Below are positions 8,523 through 17,423 of a stretch of 51,784 bases of DNA, in pieces (position 1 is the first letter of the stretch; each line of letters begins with the position of its first letter). The notes beneath the pieces are model-generated. The model did no database searches and had not been told where the DNA came from. It saw only the letters and a list, made by a program, of their open reading frames with translations. The DNA is from an archaeon. Lineage in GTDB: Archaea; Nanobdellota; Nanobdellia; SCGC-AAA011-G17; GW2011-AR17. Made by a program: the position numbers and the translations under genes. The DNA lies in the NCBI GenBank assembly GCA_018692925.1, contig JABHLH010000006.1, positions 1 through 51,784 of the forward strand. Reading direction: 5' to 3'.

Positions 8523-9263
8523 ATGAAAGTTTGTGGATGTGTGTTAGCTTATAATGAAGCTCCTGATAAATATGAAGAACCTTTGCTAGCTGATGTTTTA
8601 GATGTGTTGAAAAATACTGAGAGAAATGGAATTATTGCTCATTCATTTTTAGTTGATGATGGTAGTACTGATTGTACAGCTGAATGGGCTAGATATAAAG
8701 GTGTTGAAGTTTTGAGTCATATTGCTTATGATGGTAAGCCTAATAATAGAGGAAAGATTGGTGGTTTTTTAACAGCTGTTGGTTATGCTAAGTTATTGGA
8801 AGCTGATGTAATTCTTTTTACAGATGCAGATATGATAAATTTGAGAGTTTGGGATTTTAAAGATATTTTAGATTATTTTAGTGAAAATGTTGATATGGTT
8901 AGAACTCCTTCTTTTCAAGGAGAGAGTTATTGTTCTGCAAGTTTTTCAGGATTTAGAGCAATTAAAATGGATGCTTTGAAAGATTTGTGGGATGAAAAAT
9001 CTTTAAATCATGATATGTGGACTAGATTATTGTGTCCTAATAGTATTTCAAGAAATAATGAAATTAGAACTAATGGCTATGGTTTAGAAACTATGCTTGA
9101 ATTTTTAATTCCCAATTCTGCTGAGATTCCAAGTCCTTTACAATCAAGAAAAATCTCTGGTGGTGCTTGTAATTATGATGAACTTGTTTATGGGATTCAA
9201 GAAGCTAAGGGCTTAATTGAGCTTGTAAAGTTTCGAAAAAGTAGAGGGATTAGAGTTTGGTAG
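8523..9263 (+). CDS. glycosyltransferase family 2 (GT-A fold)
   Basis: 246 residues. Begins MKVCGCVLAYNEAPDKYEEP, then FLVDDGSTDCTAEWA (nucleotide-binding DDGS) and ILFTDADMINL (DxD-like metal site), then SGFRAIKMDAL, a typical acceptor loop of the dolichol-phosphate-mannose-synthase-like group. There is no C-terminal membrane segment, so it is probably soluble or peripheral. TTTATAAA lies 30 nt before the ATG. Adjacent to a GT4 enzyme, it may act in the same glycan pathway (inference). Confidence 0.85.
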   Translation: MKVCGCVLAYNEAPDKYEEPLLADVLDVLKNTERNGIIAHSFLVDDGSTDCTAEWARYKGVEVLSHIAYDGKPNNRGKIGGFLTAVGYAKLLEADVILFTDADMINLRVWDFKDILDYFSENVDMVRTPSFQGESYCSASFSGFRAIKMDALKDLWDEKSLNHDMWTRLLCPNSISRNNEIRTNGYGLETMLEFLIPNSAEIPSPLQSRKISGGACNYDELVYGIQEAKGLIELVKFRKSRGIRVW

Positions 9264-9314
9264 GTGTTTTTGTTATAGTAATATTTTTATAGTTCTAAGT
9301 TTTTAATTAGTTTG

Positions 9315-10391
9315 GTGAAAAATATGAAAAAAGGGCTAATAATTTTATTTATAATAATTTTAAGTTTTAGTTTAGTATCTGCTGGTATTGGTGATAGGGG
9401 TTTAGATTCGGATACAAGAGAAAGTCAATTAGAAAGTAGTAGTGAAGAAGAAACTACAACTAGAACAAGTGATGCAAGTAGAGGTTGTAGTTCTCATACT
9501 GATTGTTTATATACAGCTGGATGTGATTTTGAAACTGGAACTTGTATTGCTTGTGTAGATTTTGATGATGGTTCAGATTTTTTTGAAAAATCAAGTATTT
9601 ATGGTGTTTCCTTTTCAGGAGAATTTTATGATTTTGGAGAAACTTATGATGAATGTTATGGGGAAAAAAGTTTAAGAGAATATCTTTGTGATTCTGGTTC
9701 AAATTCTTATGTTATTTCAACTACTACTACTTGTGATTTTGATTGTAATGATGGAAGATGTATAGATTGTTATGATGATAATGATTGTGATGATGGTAAT
9801 TGTGTAAATAATTTATGTTTTAATTTAGCAGGAGTTTGGGAATCTTTAGAATGTTATGCTAATTCTGATTGTGATTCTGATAGTGGTTGCTCAAGTGATG
9901 GTGTGTGTGTTGAATGTACTGAAACTGATTCTGGAAAAGACTTAGAAAATTTAGGAAGTATTTCTGGAGTTTATCGTACTGGTGAAATTTTAGACGAAGA
10001 TGATGATTGTAGTAGTGATACTTCAGTGAATGAATATTTTTGTGTTGAATCTAATGATGGAGATTATACTTTAGCTACAGTTATAACTTATGATTGTGAT
10101 GATTATTGTCAAGATGGAGCTTGTGTAGAATGTAGAGATGATGATGATTGTTCTTCTGGAACTTGTGAAGATAATGAATGTGCTTCTTATGGTGATTCTC
10201 AATGTTTTCTTTCTGAAGAAGATGTTTCTCCTGGTTGTATGGATCTGTATGATGCTTGTTTGACAGTTATTCAAAGTTGTGAAGGAAATGGGCAAGCACC
10301 AGCAAATAGATATTCAGCTCCAAGTGAAGAAGATTCTTCTTTTAGAGAAAGAACTTTTAATTGGATGAGAAATAGATTTAGAAGAAATTAA
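9315..10391 (+). CDS. secreted Cys-rich protein with two tandem disulfide-type modules
   Basis: About 358 residues with a signal peptide (KKGLIILFIIILSFSLVSA). Two homologous modules of ~110 residues follow (about 55-170 and 180-290). Each runs C-x5-DC...C...G.C..C, then D.G...... SI.GV...GE, then EY.C, then a second Cys cluster DC.DG.C..C.DD.DC..G.C..N.C. Spacing suggests conserved disulfides and Asp-rich Ca-binding loops. No C-terminal anchor. GTG 9315 fits the TATA box (TTATAGTT, 27 nt upstream); ATG 9324 is an alternative. Likely cell-surface or released; no named family recognised. Confidence 0.72.
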   Translation: MKNMKKGLIILFIIILSFSLVSAGIGDRGLDSDTRESQLESSSEEETTTRTSDASRGCSSHTDCLYTAGCDFETGTCIACVDFDDGSDFFEKSSIYGVSFSGEFYDFGETYDECYGEKSLREYLCDSGSNSYVISTTTTCDFDCNDGRCIDCYDDNDCDDGNCVNNLCFNLAGVWESLECYANSDCDSDSGCSSDGVCVECTETDSGKDLENLGSISGVYRTGEILDEDDDCSSDTSVNEYFCVESNDGDYTLATVITYDCDDYCQDGACVECRDDDDCSSGTCEDNECASYGDSQCFLSEEDVSPGCMDLYDACLTVIQSCEGNGQAPANRYSAPSEEDSSFRERTFNWMRNRFRRN

Positions 10392-10414
10392 TTTTTTTTA
10401 ATTTTAGATTAGAA

Positions 10415-10486
10415 TGCGCGAGCCGGGATTTGAACCCGGATCTCTAGCTTGGAAGGCTAGAATTCTAGCCATTAAACTACTCACGC
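10415..10486 (-). tRNA. tRNA-Gly(UCC)
   Basis: On the minus strand: acceptor GCGTGAG/CTCGCGC (one T-G wobble) with discriminator A, D-arm containing AATGG, anticodon stem CTAGC/GCTAG around loop CTTCCAA (anticodon TCC), and T-arm CCGGG-TTCAAAT-CCCGG. CCA is not encoded. No intron. Confidence 0.95.
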
Positions 10487-10567
10487 GCATGGTTTGAAGA
10501 AAATTTACTACTTTATAAAACTTTTTCTCCCAAAGATTTATTAAATTTGAAGACTAGAGTATATATA

Positions 10568-11134
10568 ATGAAAGAGGAAATAAGGAAAGATTTGCTTAAA
10601 GTGCTTGAAAAAGTAGTTCCTGCTCTGAGATCTGAAGATTCTAGAGAGTTAAAATGGTTGAGTAATAATACAATTCATAATGCAGGAATATTTCAAGATA
10701 GGGATTCTGTTTCTTTAGCAGTTATTCTTTATTCTTTGTCAAAAATATTTGAAAGGCCAAGATTGTATGATCAACCCATTTTACAAGAAATGAAAAAAGA
10801 AGTTTTACAAAGTTTGAATTATGCTAAAACTAATTTGAAAAGAAAGGATGAAAAAGTATTTAGGTTAGAAGTAAAAAAAATATTGAAAAGAATAAGTGTA
10901 TTTGAGAAAAAGATTGGGAAATATATTACTGAAGTTTTACAACAAGCTAAAATTAAAAAAGGTGGAAGAATTTATGAACATGGTTTGTCTGTTGGTATGT
11001 CTGCACAAATTATGGGGATTTCTAAGTGGGAATTAATGGATTATTTAGGAGCTACAAAAGTTAGTGAAGTTACTGATGAAGTTTCTAGGTTAAAGAGTAG
11101 ATTAGTGAATGCAAGGAGGATGTTTAATTTATGA
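10568..11134 (+). CDS. hypothetical helical protein paired with a PIN-domain protein
   Basis: 188 residues, almost entirely alpha-helical and basic. ATG 10568 is chosen because TTATTAAAT begins 30 nt before it; an in-frame TTG at 10547 is less likely. The C-terminal region (about 135-170, SVGMSAQIMGISKWELMDYLG) looks like a helix-turn-helix of the type found in VapB/UPF0175-like antitoxins. The gene overlaps the PIN-domain gene by 4 nt (ATGA), the arrangement of antitoxin-toxin pairs, but at 188 residues it is longer than usual antitoxins. Could equally be a stable RNA-processing partner. Function not established. Confidence 0.65.
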   Translation: MKEEIRKDLLKVLEKVVPALRSEDSRELKWLSNNTIHNAGIFQDRDSVSLAVILYSLSKIFERPRLYDQPILQEMKKEVLQSLNYAKTNLKRKDEKVFRLEVKKILKRISVFEKKIGKYITEVLQQAKIKKGGRIYEHGLSVGMSAQIMGISKWELMDYLGATKVSEVTDEVSRLKSRLVNARRMFNL

Positions 11135-11805
11135 AAACTTTAATCTTTGATTCAAGTAGTTTGATAACAATTGCTATGAATAATTTAATTTGGATCTTAG
11201 AACCTTTGAAAAAAAAGTTTAAAGGAGAGTTTTGTATTTCTGCTTCTGTAAGAAATGAAATTTTAGATGTTCCTTTGAAAGGTAAAAAGTTTAAGCTTGA
11301 AGCAATGCAGTTAAGAACTGAAGTAAAAAAAGATGTTATTTGTTTAAGAGAAGATGTAAGTCAGGCTGAATTGTTGAAAGTTCAAAGGCTTGTGAATAAT
11401 ATATATCATGCAAGAGGAAGGTCATTGAAAGTTTTACACGAAGGGGAAATTGGAGCTTTATTATTGGCAAAGAAATTGAATGCAGATGCTTTAGTGATTG
11501 ATGAAAGAAGTACAAGGATGTTAGTAGAAAATCCTAGAGACTTGGCAAAAGTTTTGCAAGCAAAAATGCATACTCCAGTAAAAATAAATGAGAAATCATT
11601 AAATCAATTTTCTGAAATGTTTAAAGATGTAAAAATTATTAGGTCTGTTGAATTAGGATTAATTGCTTATGAGTTAGGATTATTTGATAAGTATGCTGTG
11701 AATGGTTTAAAGAAGGATGTTTTAGATGGTGTTCTTTGGGCAATGAAATTAAGAGGTTGTTCTATTACTAACAAAGAAATTGAAGAAATTTTAAAATTAG
11801 AATAA
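11131..11805 (+). CDS. PIN-domain protein (putative ribonuclease)
   Basis: 224 residues. PIN signatures: Asp7 in LIFDSSSLI, Glu in VRNEIL, a conserved Glu in HEGEIGALLLAKKLNADALVIDERSTR with the C-terminal acidic cluster (ID-E). These acidic residues bind the divalent metal of PIN RNases. A longer C-terminal half (about 150-224) beyond a minimal VapC toxin ends with helical SITNKEIEEILKL. ATGA overlap with an upstream HTH-like gene suggests a functional pair. It may be a VapC-like toxin or a housekeeping nuclease. Confidence 0.75.
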   Translation: MKTLIFDSSSLITIAMNNLIWILEPLKKKFKGEFCISASVRNEILDVPLKGKKFKLEAMQLRTEVKKDVICLREDVSQAELLKVQRLVNNIYHARGRSLKVLHEGEIGALLLAKKLNADALVIDERSTRMLVENPRDLAKVLQAKMHTPVKINEKSLNQFSEMFKDVKIIRSVELGLIAYELGLFDKYAVNGLKKDVLDGVLWAMKLRGCSITNKEIEEILKLE

Positions 11806-11946
11806 TTTGTTTCTGAAGAGTTGTGAATTTGAGATAATTTTTAATACTACATTAAAGTGAGTATTTATCGTCGGAGAGACCACAAGTTTTAAATAAGCCC
11901 AACTTAATGATTTTATACATAAAAGTACAGTGGGGGACTTAAAAAA

Positions 11947-13317
11947 ATGATGAAAAATATTAAAATGCTAGGATTAATCTTAGTTGTATTGGTTGGTTTA
12001 TTAGGACTTAGTGCATTTGTAAGTGCAGACAGTGATCTTTATGAAATAGGTATGGTAGAGGTTGATGGTGTAGTTGTATTTGTAGAGGGATATGATGAAC
12101 TTATTCCAGTAGAAGTTAGCTTAGATGATAGCTTTGAAGTAGAAGTATATGTATATGGAACAGGCGAAGATGCTTGTGAAGAAGACGAAGATTCTTGTGA
12201 AGTTGATGTTAAAGTTAAAGTATGGGTTGGTGGATATGAATATGATGATATTGAAGCAACAAGTAATACTTTCGATGTTGAACCTGGTGTAGGTTACACA
12301 AAGAAATTAACAATTGAACTGCCAAGTGATATGGATGTTGATGATGATAATGAATATACATTATATATTGAAGTGTATGATAATGAAGATGAAGAAAGAG
12401 TTAATGGTAATTTATATTTAGAAAGGCCAAGACATTCTTTAGATGTTCAAGATGTTCTATATGATAGTACAGTTTCAGCTGGAGATAATTTAGATGTTGA
12501 AGTTAGGGTAGAGAACTTAGGTGAAGAAAAAGAAGATGATGTTAAGATTGAAGTTAGTCTTGTTGATGCAGATGGTAACGAGGTTGCAAGTGATGTTGAA
12601 TATATAGATGAGTTAGCTGCTTTTGAAGAAGATAACGAAGATGAAGAAAGTTCTGATTCTGTAGATCTATTACTAAACTTAGATGACTGTCTAGAAGATG
12701 GTTCATACGAATTACTTGTGACTGTTAGTTATGATAGAGGTCATGATGAACTTGAAGAAGTTTATGATGTTTCTGTAAGTAATAACGATGCATGTGCTAC
12801 AAGTTCAAATGATGAAGAAGAAAGTAGTAATGAAGATGGTGGAGTTACTGTAAGTTTAAGCTCAAACTCTTTAGATGCTGTAGCTGGTGAAACAAATAGT
12901 TTTGTATTAAGCTTTGTAAATACTGGTTCAAATACTGAAACATTTTCTGTAACAGTTAGTGGTGAAGAACAATGGGCTTCAAGCGATGTTGATCCAAGTG
13001 TAGTAATGGTAGCTTCTGGAGAACTAGAAGATGTTACTGTTTCTGTTACACCAGATTCTGATGCAGAAGGAACTCATGATTTTACTGTTAATATCTTAGA
13101 TAGTAATGGTAATTTGGTTCAAGAAGTATCAATGAGTGTTGATGTTGAAGAAACAAGTAGTAGTTTAAGTAACACTGGTTCTGCATTGAAAGTGGCATTT
13201 ATTGTGTTGATTGTTTTAATTATTATTGTTGGTCTTATTATTGCTTTTAGAAGATTAAACGATGATGATGATGATGATGATCCATTAGAGCCAAAAGATG
13301 GGCAGACTTATTACTAA
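11947..13317 (+). CDS. membrane-anchored surface protein with Ig-like (CARDB/NPCBM-associated type) domains
   Basis: 456 residues: signal peptide (1-27, ending SAFVSA), very acidic ectodomain, and a C-terminal membrane segment (about 417-440) followed by RRLNDDDDDDD and a short cytoplasmic end. Residues about 165-270 (VLYDSTVSAGDNLDVEVRVENLG) and 300-395 (SNSLDAVAGETNSFVLSFVN) resemble CARDB / NEW3-type beta-sandwich domains that keep adhesins or enzymes extended from the surface. Codon use is richer in preferred codons than neighbours. The leader carries a G-rich stretch (GTGGGGG) before the ATG. Confidence 0.75.
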   Translation: MMKNIKMLGLILVVLVGLLGLSAFVSADSDLYEIGMVEVDGVVVFVEGYDELIPVEVSLDDSFEVEVYVYGTGEDACEEDEDSCEVDVKVKVWVGGYEYDDIEATSNTFDVEPGVGYTKKLTIELPSDMDVDDDNEYTLYIEVYDNEDEERVNGNLYLERPRHSLDVQDVLYDSTVSAGDNLDVEVRVENLGEEKEDDVKIEVSLVDADGNEVASDVEYIDELAAFEEDNEDEESSDSVDLLLNLDDCLEDGSYELLVTVSYDRGHDELEEVYDVSVSNNDACATSSNDEEESSNEDGGVTVSLSSNSLDAVAGETNSFVLSFVNTGSNTETFSVTVSGEEQWASSDVDPSVVMVASGELEDVTVSVTPDSDAEGTHDFTVNILDSNGNLVQEVSMSVDVEETSSSLSNTGSALKVAFIVLIVLIIIVGLIIAFRRLNDDDDDDDPLEPKDGQTYY

Positions 13318-13351
13318 AACTTTTTAAATTCTTTTTATTTTTATTTTTATT

Positions 13352-14290
13352 ATGAAAACATTAATTACTGTGGCAGATTATTTTGACGAAGATTCTAGAA
13401 ATATTTTTCAAGACTTAGGTGAAGTGGATATTATTGAAAATTCTAGAGATTTAAGAGAATCTGTTATGAAGATTATTGAAGAGTATGATGTGCTAGCTAT
13501 TAAAGTTGATTTTAAGGTTGATAAAGAAATGTTGGATAAGGCTAGAAATTTGAAAGTTATTGCTTCTGCGACTACAGGGGTTGATCATATTGATTTAGAT
13601 TATGCTAAGCGGAAAGGTGTAGAGGTTATTTTTTTGAAAGGTGCAAATACTTCTGCTACTGCTGAGTATGTTTTTGCTTTGTTGTTTAGTTTGTATAGGA
13701 GAGTTTATCCTGCACAGAATTCTTTGTTGCAAGGGAAATGGGATAGGGTAAGTTATATTGGAGATAATTTTAATGAAAAAGTTTTTGGAATTGTTGGCTT
13801 AGGAAAAATTGGAAGGCATGTTGCGAAAATTGCAAATGGTTTTGGAATGAAAGTAGTTGCATATGATCCCTATCTTTCTGCAAGTGTGTTTAGAGAAAAT
13901 AATGTTGAGAAAATGGAATTAGATGATTTGTTGAAAGTTTCAGATGTTGTAACTTTGCATACTTTTTTGACCGATGAAACTAGAAAAATGTTTAATATGA
14001 GTAAGTTTGAGTTAATGAAAAATAATTCTGTTTTGATTAATTGTTCTAGAGGAGAAGTTGTTAATGATGAAGATCTAGTAAAAGCTTTGAAAGAAAAAGT
14101 TATTGCTGGAGCTGCTTTAGATGTTTTTGATCTTGAACCTTTAGAAGAAAACCATATTTTAGTTAAGAATGCAAAAATTTTGAAAAACTTGGTTATTAGC
14201 CCTCATTTGGCAGGATCTACTAAGGAATCTGTTAATGAGTCTGGAAAATTTGTAGCTCAAAATACGAAAGCTTTTTTAATGGGTTCTTAA
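13352..14290 (+). CDS. D-isomer-specific 2-hydroxyacid dehydrogenase
   Basis: 312 residues. NAD-binding fold: GIVGLGKIGRHVAKIANGFG (GxGxxG) with an Asp 18-20 residues later (AYDPY) for NAD specificity. Catalytic Arg in NCSRGEVV, Glu in DVFDLEPLEENH, His in SPHLAGSTKES: the Arg-Glu-His triad of the SerA/GyaR/LdhD family. There is no C-terminal ACT domain, so it is a short form closer to glyoxylate/hydroxypyruvate reductase or short phosphoglycerate dehydrogenase. TTTAAATT lies 29 nt before the ATG. Exact substrate cannot be assigned. Confidence 0.88.
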   Translation: MKTLITVADYFDEDSRNIFQDLGEVDIIENSRDLRESVMKIIEEYDVLAIKVDFKVDKEMLDKARNLKVIASATTGVDHIDLDYAKRKGVEVIFLKGANTSATAEYVFALLFSLYRRVYPAQNSLLQGKWDRVSYIGDNFNEKVFGIVGLGKIGRHVAKIANGFGMKVVAYDPYLSASVFRENNVEKMELDDLLKVSDVVTLHTFLTDETRKMFNMSKFELMKNNSVLINCSRGEVVNDEDLVKALKEKVIAGAALDVFDLEPLEENHILVKNAKILKNLVISPHLAGSTKESVNESGKFVAQNTKAFLMGS

Positions 14291-14301
14291 AAAAGTAGAG
14301 T

Positions 14302-14931
14302 ATGGATCAAGATAGAATGTTGGCATCAATGTCTTTTTATAGGGCTTGTTCTAATTTAGGGATTACTAATTCTTTTTTAGGTGTAATGTCCAAATTTTTA
14401 TCTGGGGAAGCTAGAGTTTTATCTTGGGAAAAAGAAGGTATTAAATTTAGCTCTGAAGATTTTATCTTTGTTCGAGATTATAACGAATCTCAGTTAAGAA
14501 ATAAGTTAATGGAACTAGATGGTGCTATAAATAACATGACTCCTGGATTAAGACGGGACCTTTTTGTAGATGAAAATTATAGATTTAGTCCAAGGGAAGC
14601 ACATTTAACAATGATGGAAGGAATTAGGCAAAGAAGAGCTGTAAAAATTGATGATGTTGTTTTTAAATTTCAAGATAGGGTTTATTTTCTTGAAGATAAT
14701 TTAGATAAAGGAGATGGTTATGATGTTGTTAGAAATAATTTATATGAAATTTATAATTCTGTTGTTAATTATTTAGATGAGGGTCGTGGTGAAGAACCTG
14801 ATTTTTGGGATATTTCTAAAAAAATTGATAGGACTTTGCATTCAAGTTTAATTGTTTTTCTTAGAGCTGATACTATTTTGAAAGATTTTGAGAGTAGATT
14901 AGAAAGAGAAGATTATAGGTTTAAGTTTTAG
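14302..14931 (+). CDS. hypothetical protein
   Basis: 209 residues, mixed charge, soluble, no signal peptide or membrane segment. It opens MDQDRMLASMSFYRACSNLG and is mostly helical by residue pattern. I do not recognise a family. It begins 11 nt after the dehydrogenase stop, so is probably co-transcribed with it, and its 3' end overlaps the convergent kae1 gene by 11 nt. Confidence 0.6.
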   Translation: MDQDRMLASMSFYRACSNLGITNSFLGVMSKFLSGEARVLSWEKEGIKFSSEDFIFVRDYNESQLRNKLMELDGAINNMTPGLRRDLFVDENYRFSPREAHLTMMEGIRQRRAVKIDDVVFKFQDRVYFLEDNLDKGDGYDVVRNNLYEIYNSVVNYLDEGRGEEPDFWDISKKIDRTLHSSLIVFLRADTILKDFESRLEREDYRFKF

Positions 14932-15892
14932 TTTTCCAGAAAGTTTCAATTTCATCAATTCTCCATCTGGGATTGATGTCAAATTCTTTTTGTTTTCTTT
15001 TATTTTCTATATATCCTTGGTAAGCAATCATTGCTCCTTGATCACCAGCATATTCTAAAGAAACAGTGTAAGCTTTTGCTCCTCGAGCTTTACACATCTC
15101 ATGTAACATTTCTGAGAATCTTTTGTTTGCAGCAACTCCTCCAATTAATAGAACTTCATTTTTTTCACAGTGAGCTAATGCTCTTTCAGTAACTTCAATT
15201 AACATCGCAAAACAAGTTTCTTGTAAAGAAAAACATAAGTCTTCTACCGATTCTCCTTTTTGATATAAATTAATTGCTTTTGTTATAATTCCAGAAAAGT
15301 CTACATCCATTCCTTTTACTTTGTATGGGAGGTCAATTAGTTTTCCTTTCTTTGCAAGTTGTTCAACTTTTGGTCCTCCAGGAAAACCTAAGCCAATCTT
15401 TCTTGCAAATTTATCTAAAGCATTTCCTATAGCAATTGATAAAGCTTCACCAAAAACTCTGTATCTGTCACCTTCGTGAGCAATTACTTGAGTGTTTGCA
15501 CCTGAACAAAATAAGAAAATGGGATCTATAGCTTTTGTTGTGTTTAAACCAATCTCTAAATGAGCAAGGATGTGGTTAACTCCAATTAATTTTATATTGT
15601 GTTTCTTTGAAAGTTCTAAAGCAAAATCTCTTCCCACTAGTAAAGCTGGAGCCATACCTGGACCTTCAGAGTAAGAAATTAAATCAATGTCTTTCATAGA
15701 AAGTTTAGACTCCTGTAAAGCTTTTTTTAGAATATTATGTTTTACTTCATTATGATGGTCTGCAAGTTCGTTTGGAATCATTCCACCTTTTTCAGTTGTT
15801 AATGTATCTCTTATATTAGTTAAGATTTTATTATTGTTTGTTATTCCTATTCCAAATGTGTGAGCTGTTGATTCTATACCTAAGACTTTCAT
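14921..15892 (-). CDS. kae1: Kae1/TsaD tRNA N6-threonylcarbamoyltransferase subunit
   Basis: 323 residues, the usual length of stand-alone archaeal Kae1. MKVLGIESTAHTFGIGI is the ASKHA nucleotide-binding start, SEGPGMAPALLVG the family glycine loop, and HILAHLE carries the two metal-binding His. The FSGI, NEVLLIGGVAANKRF and SLEYAGDQGAMIA motifs follow in order. It catalyses t6A37 formation on ANN-decoding tRNAs within KEOPS. Bud32 is not fused; the kinase-like gene at 27257 belongs to a different group. Convergent overlap with 14302. Confidence 0.96.
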   Translation of the reverse strand: MKVLGIESTAHTFGIGITNNNKILTNIRDTLTTEKGGMIPNELADHHNEVKHNILKKALQESKLSMKDIDLISYSEGPGMAPALLVGRDFALELSKKHNIKLIGVNHILAHLEIGLNTTKAIDPIFLFCSGANTQVIAHEGDRYRVFGEALSIAIGNALDKFARKIGLGFPGGPKVEQLAKKGKLIDLPYKVKGMDVDFSGIITKAINLYQKGESVEDLCFSLQETCFAMLIEVTERALAHCEKNEVLLIGGVAANKRFSEMLHEMCKARGAKAYTVSLEYAGDQGAMIAYQGYIENKRKQKEFDINPRWRIDEIETFWKTKT

Positions 15893-15924
15893 AAGAAAAA
15901 GAAACTAAGTTTTGTTTTTAAAGT

Positions 15925-17340
15925 TTACTCTGAAAGTTGTTCCCCTCTAGATTGACTTTCTTTCCAACCTGAAGGAGTTATTTGTATGAATTCAGCATTT
16001 TCTTGCATCTCTTTTATGTTTCTTCCACCACAATAACTAATTCCACTTCTTAAACCTTTGATTAAACTTCCAATTACACCTTCAACAGGACCTTTGAAGT
16101 CAACTAAAATTGCAACACCCTCGACGAAAACATTGATGTTCTCTTTGTAAGTTTTCTTTTCTAATTTTTCTTTTCTTTCATGGTTACTATCGTAAGAAGC
16201 AGATCCCATGTATCTTTTGAACCTTTTTCCATTCTTCATGATTATTCTGCCAGGAGTTTCTTTTGTACCAGCAAAAAATGAACCTGAGAAAACAGAACTT
16301 GCACCAGCAGCAATTGCTTTTGAAAGATCACCAGGATATTTTGCACCACCATCAGCACAAACTGGAATGTTGTGTTCTTTTGCAACTTTAACTACATCCA
16401 TGATTGCAGTTAGTTGTGGAATACCTGAGCCTGAAATAATTCTTGTAGTACAAACAGCAGAAGGACCAATACCTACTTTTAATCCGTCAGCACCTGCTTG
16501 AATTAAATCTAAAGCAGCTTCAGAAGTTGCAATGTTACCAGCCATTAAATCAATACTGAAACTTTGTTTTATTTCTCTAATTCTTTGAATTGCTAAATCT
16601 GAATGACAATGAGCAATGTCTAAAATAATTACATCAGCACCAGCTTGAACTAATGATGAAACTCTTTCTAAAGTGTCTTTTACACCAACAGCTGCGCCAA
16701 CTCTTAAGCTTCCTTTTAAATCTCTGTTTGCATCTGGCCAATGTTCTAATTTTTCAATGTCAGTTATTGTGATTAAACCTGCAAGTTTTCCATCTTCAGT
16801 TAAAGGTAATTTTTCTATTTTGTTTTTTTGTAAGATTGTTTTAGCTTCTTCTAAAGAAATTCCCTTTGGAGCAGTAATAAGTTTTTCTTTTGGAGTCATA
16901 ATTTCTGAAATCTTTTTATTTTCATCCATAAATAAATAATCTCTTCTTGTTAAGATCCCACCTAGTTCTTCACCTTGTAAAACAATTAAACTTGTAACAC
17001 CAAACCGTTCCATAATCTCTATTGCTTCTTTTAATGAATAATAACTTTGAATTGTTAATGGTTTTTCAATAATGTAAGAAGTACTTTTTTTTACTTTTTT
17101 AATTTCTTCAACTTGGTCCTGGATTGTAGAAAATTGGTGAATAACTCCAAGTCCTCCAGCTCTGGCCATTGCAATAGCCATTTCATGTTCAGTAACTGTA
17201 GCCATGTTAGAACTGATTAAAGGAATGTTTAAAGGAATATTTTTTGTGAATAAGGTTTTAATGTCAGATTCTTTCCTAGATTTTAAGGAAGTTCTCTTAG
17301 GAATTAGAAGCACATCATTGTATGTTAAGCCCTTTTTCAT
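15925..17340 (-). CDS. guaB: inosine-5'-monophosphate dehydrogenase
   Basis: 471 residues. Order: TIM-barrel start (KKGLTYNDVLLIPKRT), two CBS domains (about 90-200), then barrel motifs DIAHCHS, GLKVGIGPSAVCTTR with the catalytic Cys loop, DGGAKYPGDLSKAIAAGA, MGSASYDS and GLRSGISYCGG. Converts IMP to XMP, the committed step of GMP synthesis, in the cytosol. Ser-Ala replaces the common Gly-Ser before Val/Ile-Cys, a conservative change. It lies 32 nt upstream of kae1 on the same strand. Confidence 0.96.
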   Translation of the reverse strand: MKKGLTYNDVLLIPKRTSLKSRKESDIKTLFTKNIPLNIPLISSNMATVTEHEMAIAMARAGGLGVIHQFSTIQDQVEEIKKVKKSTSYIIEKPLTIQSYYSLKEAIEIMERFGVTSLIVLQGEELGGILTRRDYLFMDENKKISEIMTPKEKLITAPKGISLEEAKTILQKNKIEKLPLTEDGKLAGLITITDIEKLEHWPDANRDLKGSLRVGAAVGVKDTLERVSSLVQAGADVIILDIAHCHSDLAIQRIREIKQSFSIDLMAGNIATSEAALDLIQAGADGLKVGIGPSAVCTTRIISGSGIPQLTAIMDVVKVAKEHNIPVCADGGAKYPGDLSKAIAAGASSVFSGSFFAGTKETPGRIIMKNGKRFKRYMGSASYDSNHERKEKLEKKTYKENINVFVEGVAILVDFKGPVEGVIGSLIKGLRSGISYCGGRNIKEMQENAEFIQITPSGWKESQSRGEQLSE

Positions 17341-17423
17341 GACTTATTTTTTAAGAAATATGTTAATTTATATATATTTGTGAATTAGAGTAGTTTTAAA
17401 TATCTGTAAAATATAATAGTATT

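Noticed and set aside
9460..9702. Minus-strand open frame rich in Asn, His and Leu inside the Cys-rich protein gene
   Set aside because: Composition is that of an antisense reading of Asp/Glu-rich coding sequence; similar shadows occur under other acidic surface protein genes.
10416..10488. tRNA-Gly starting two bases further upstream (GCGCGTG acceptor)
   Set aside because: That alignment gives a U-U mismatch and no T8; shifting to GCGTGAG gives a fully paired acceptor and a standard T8-A9.
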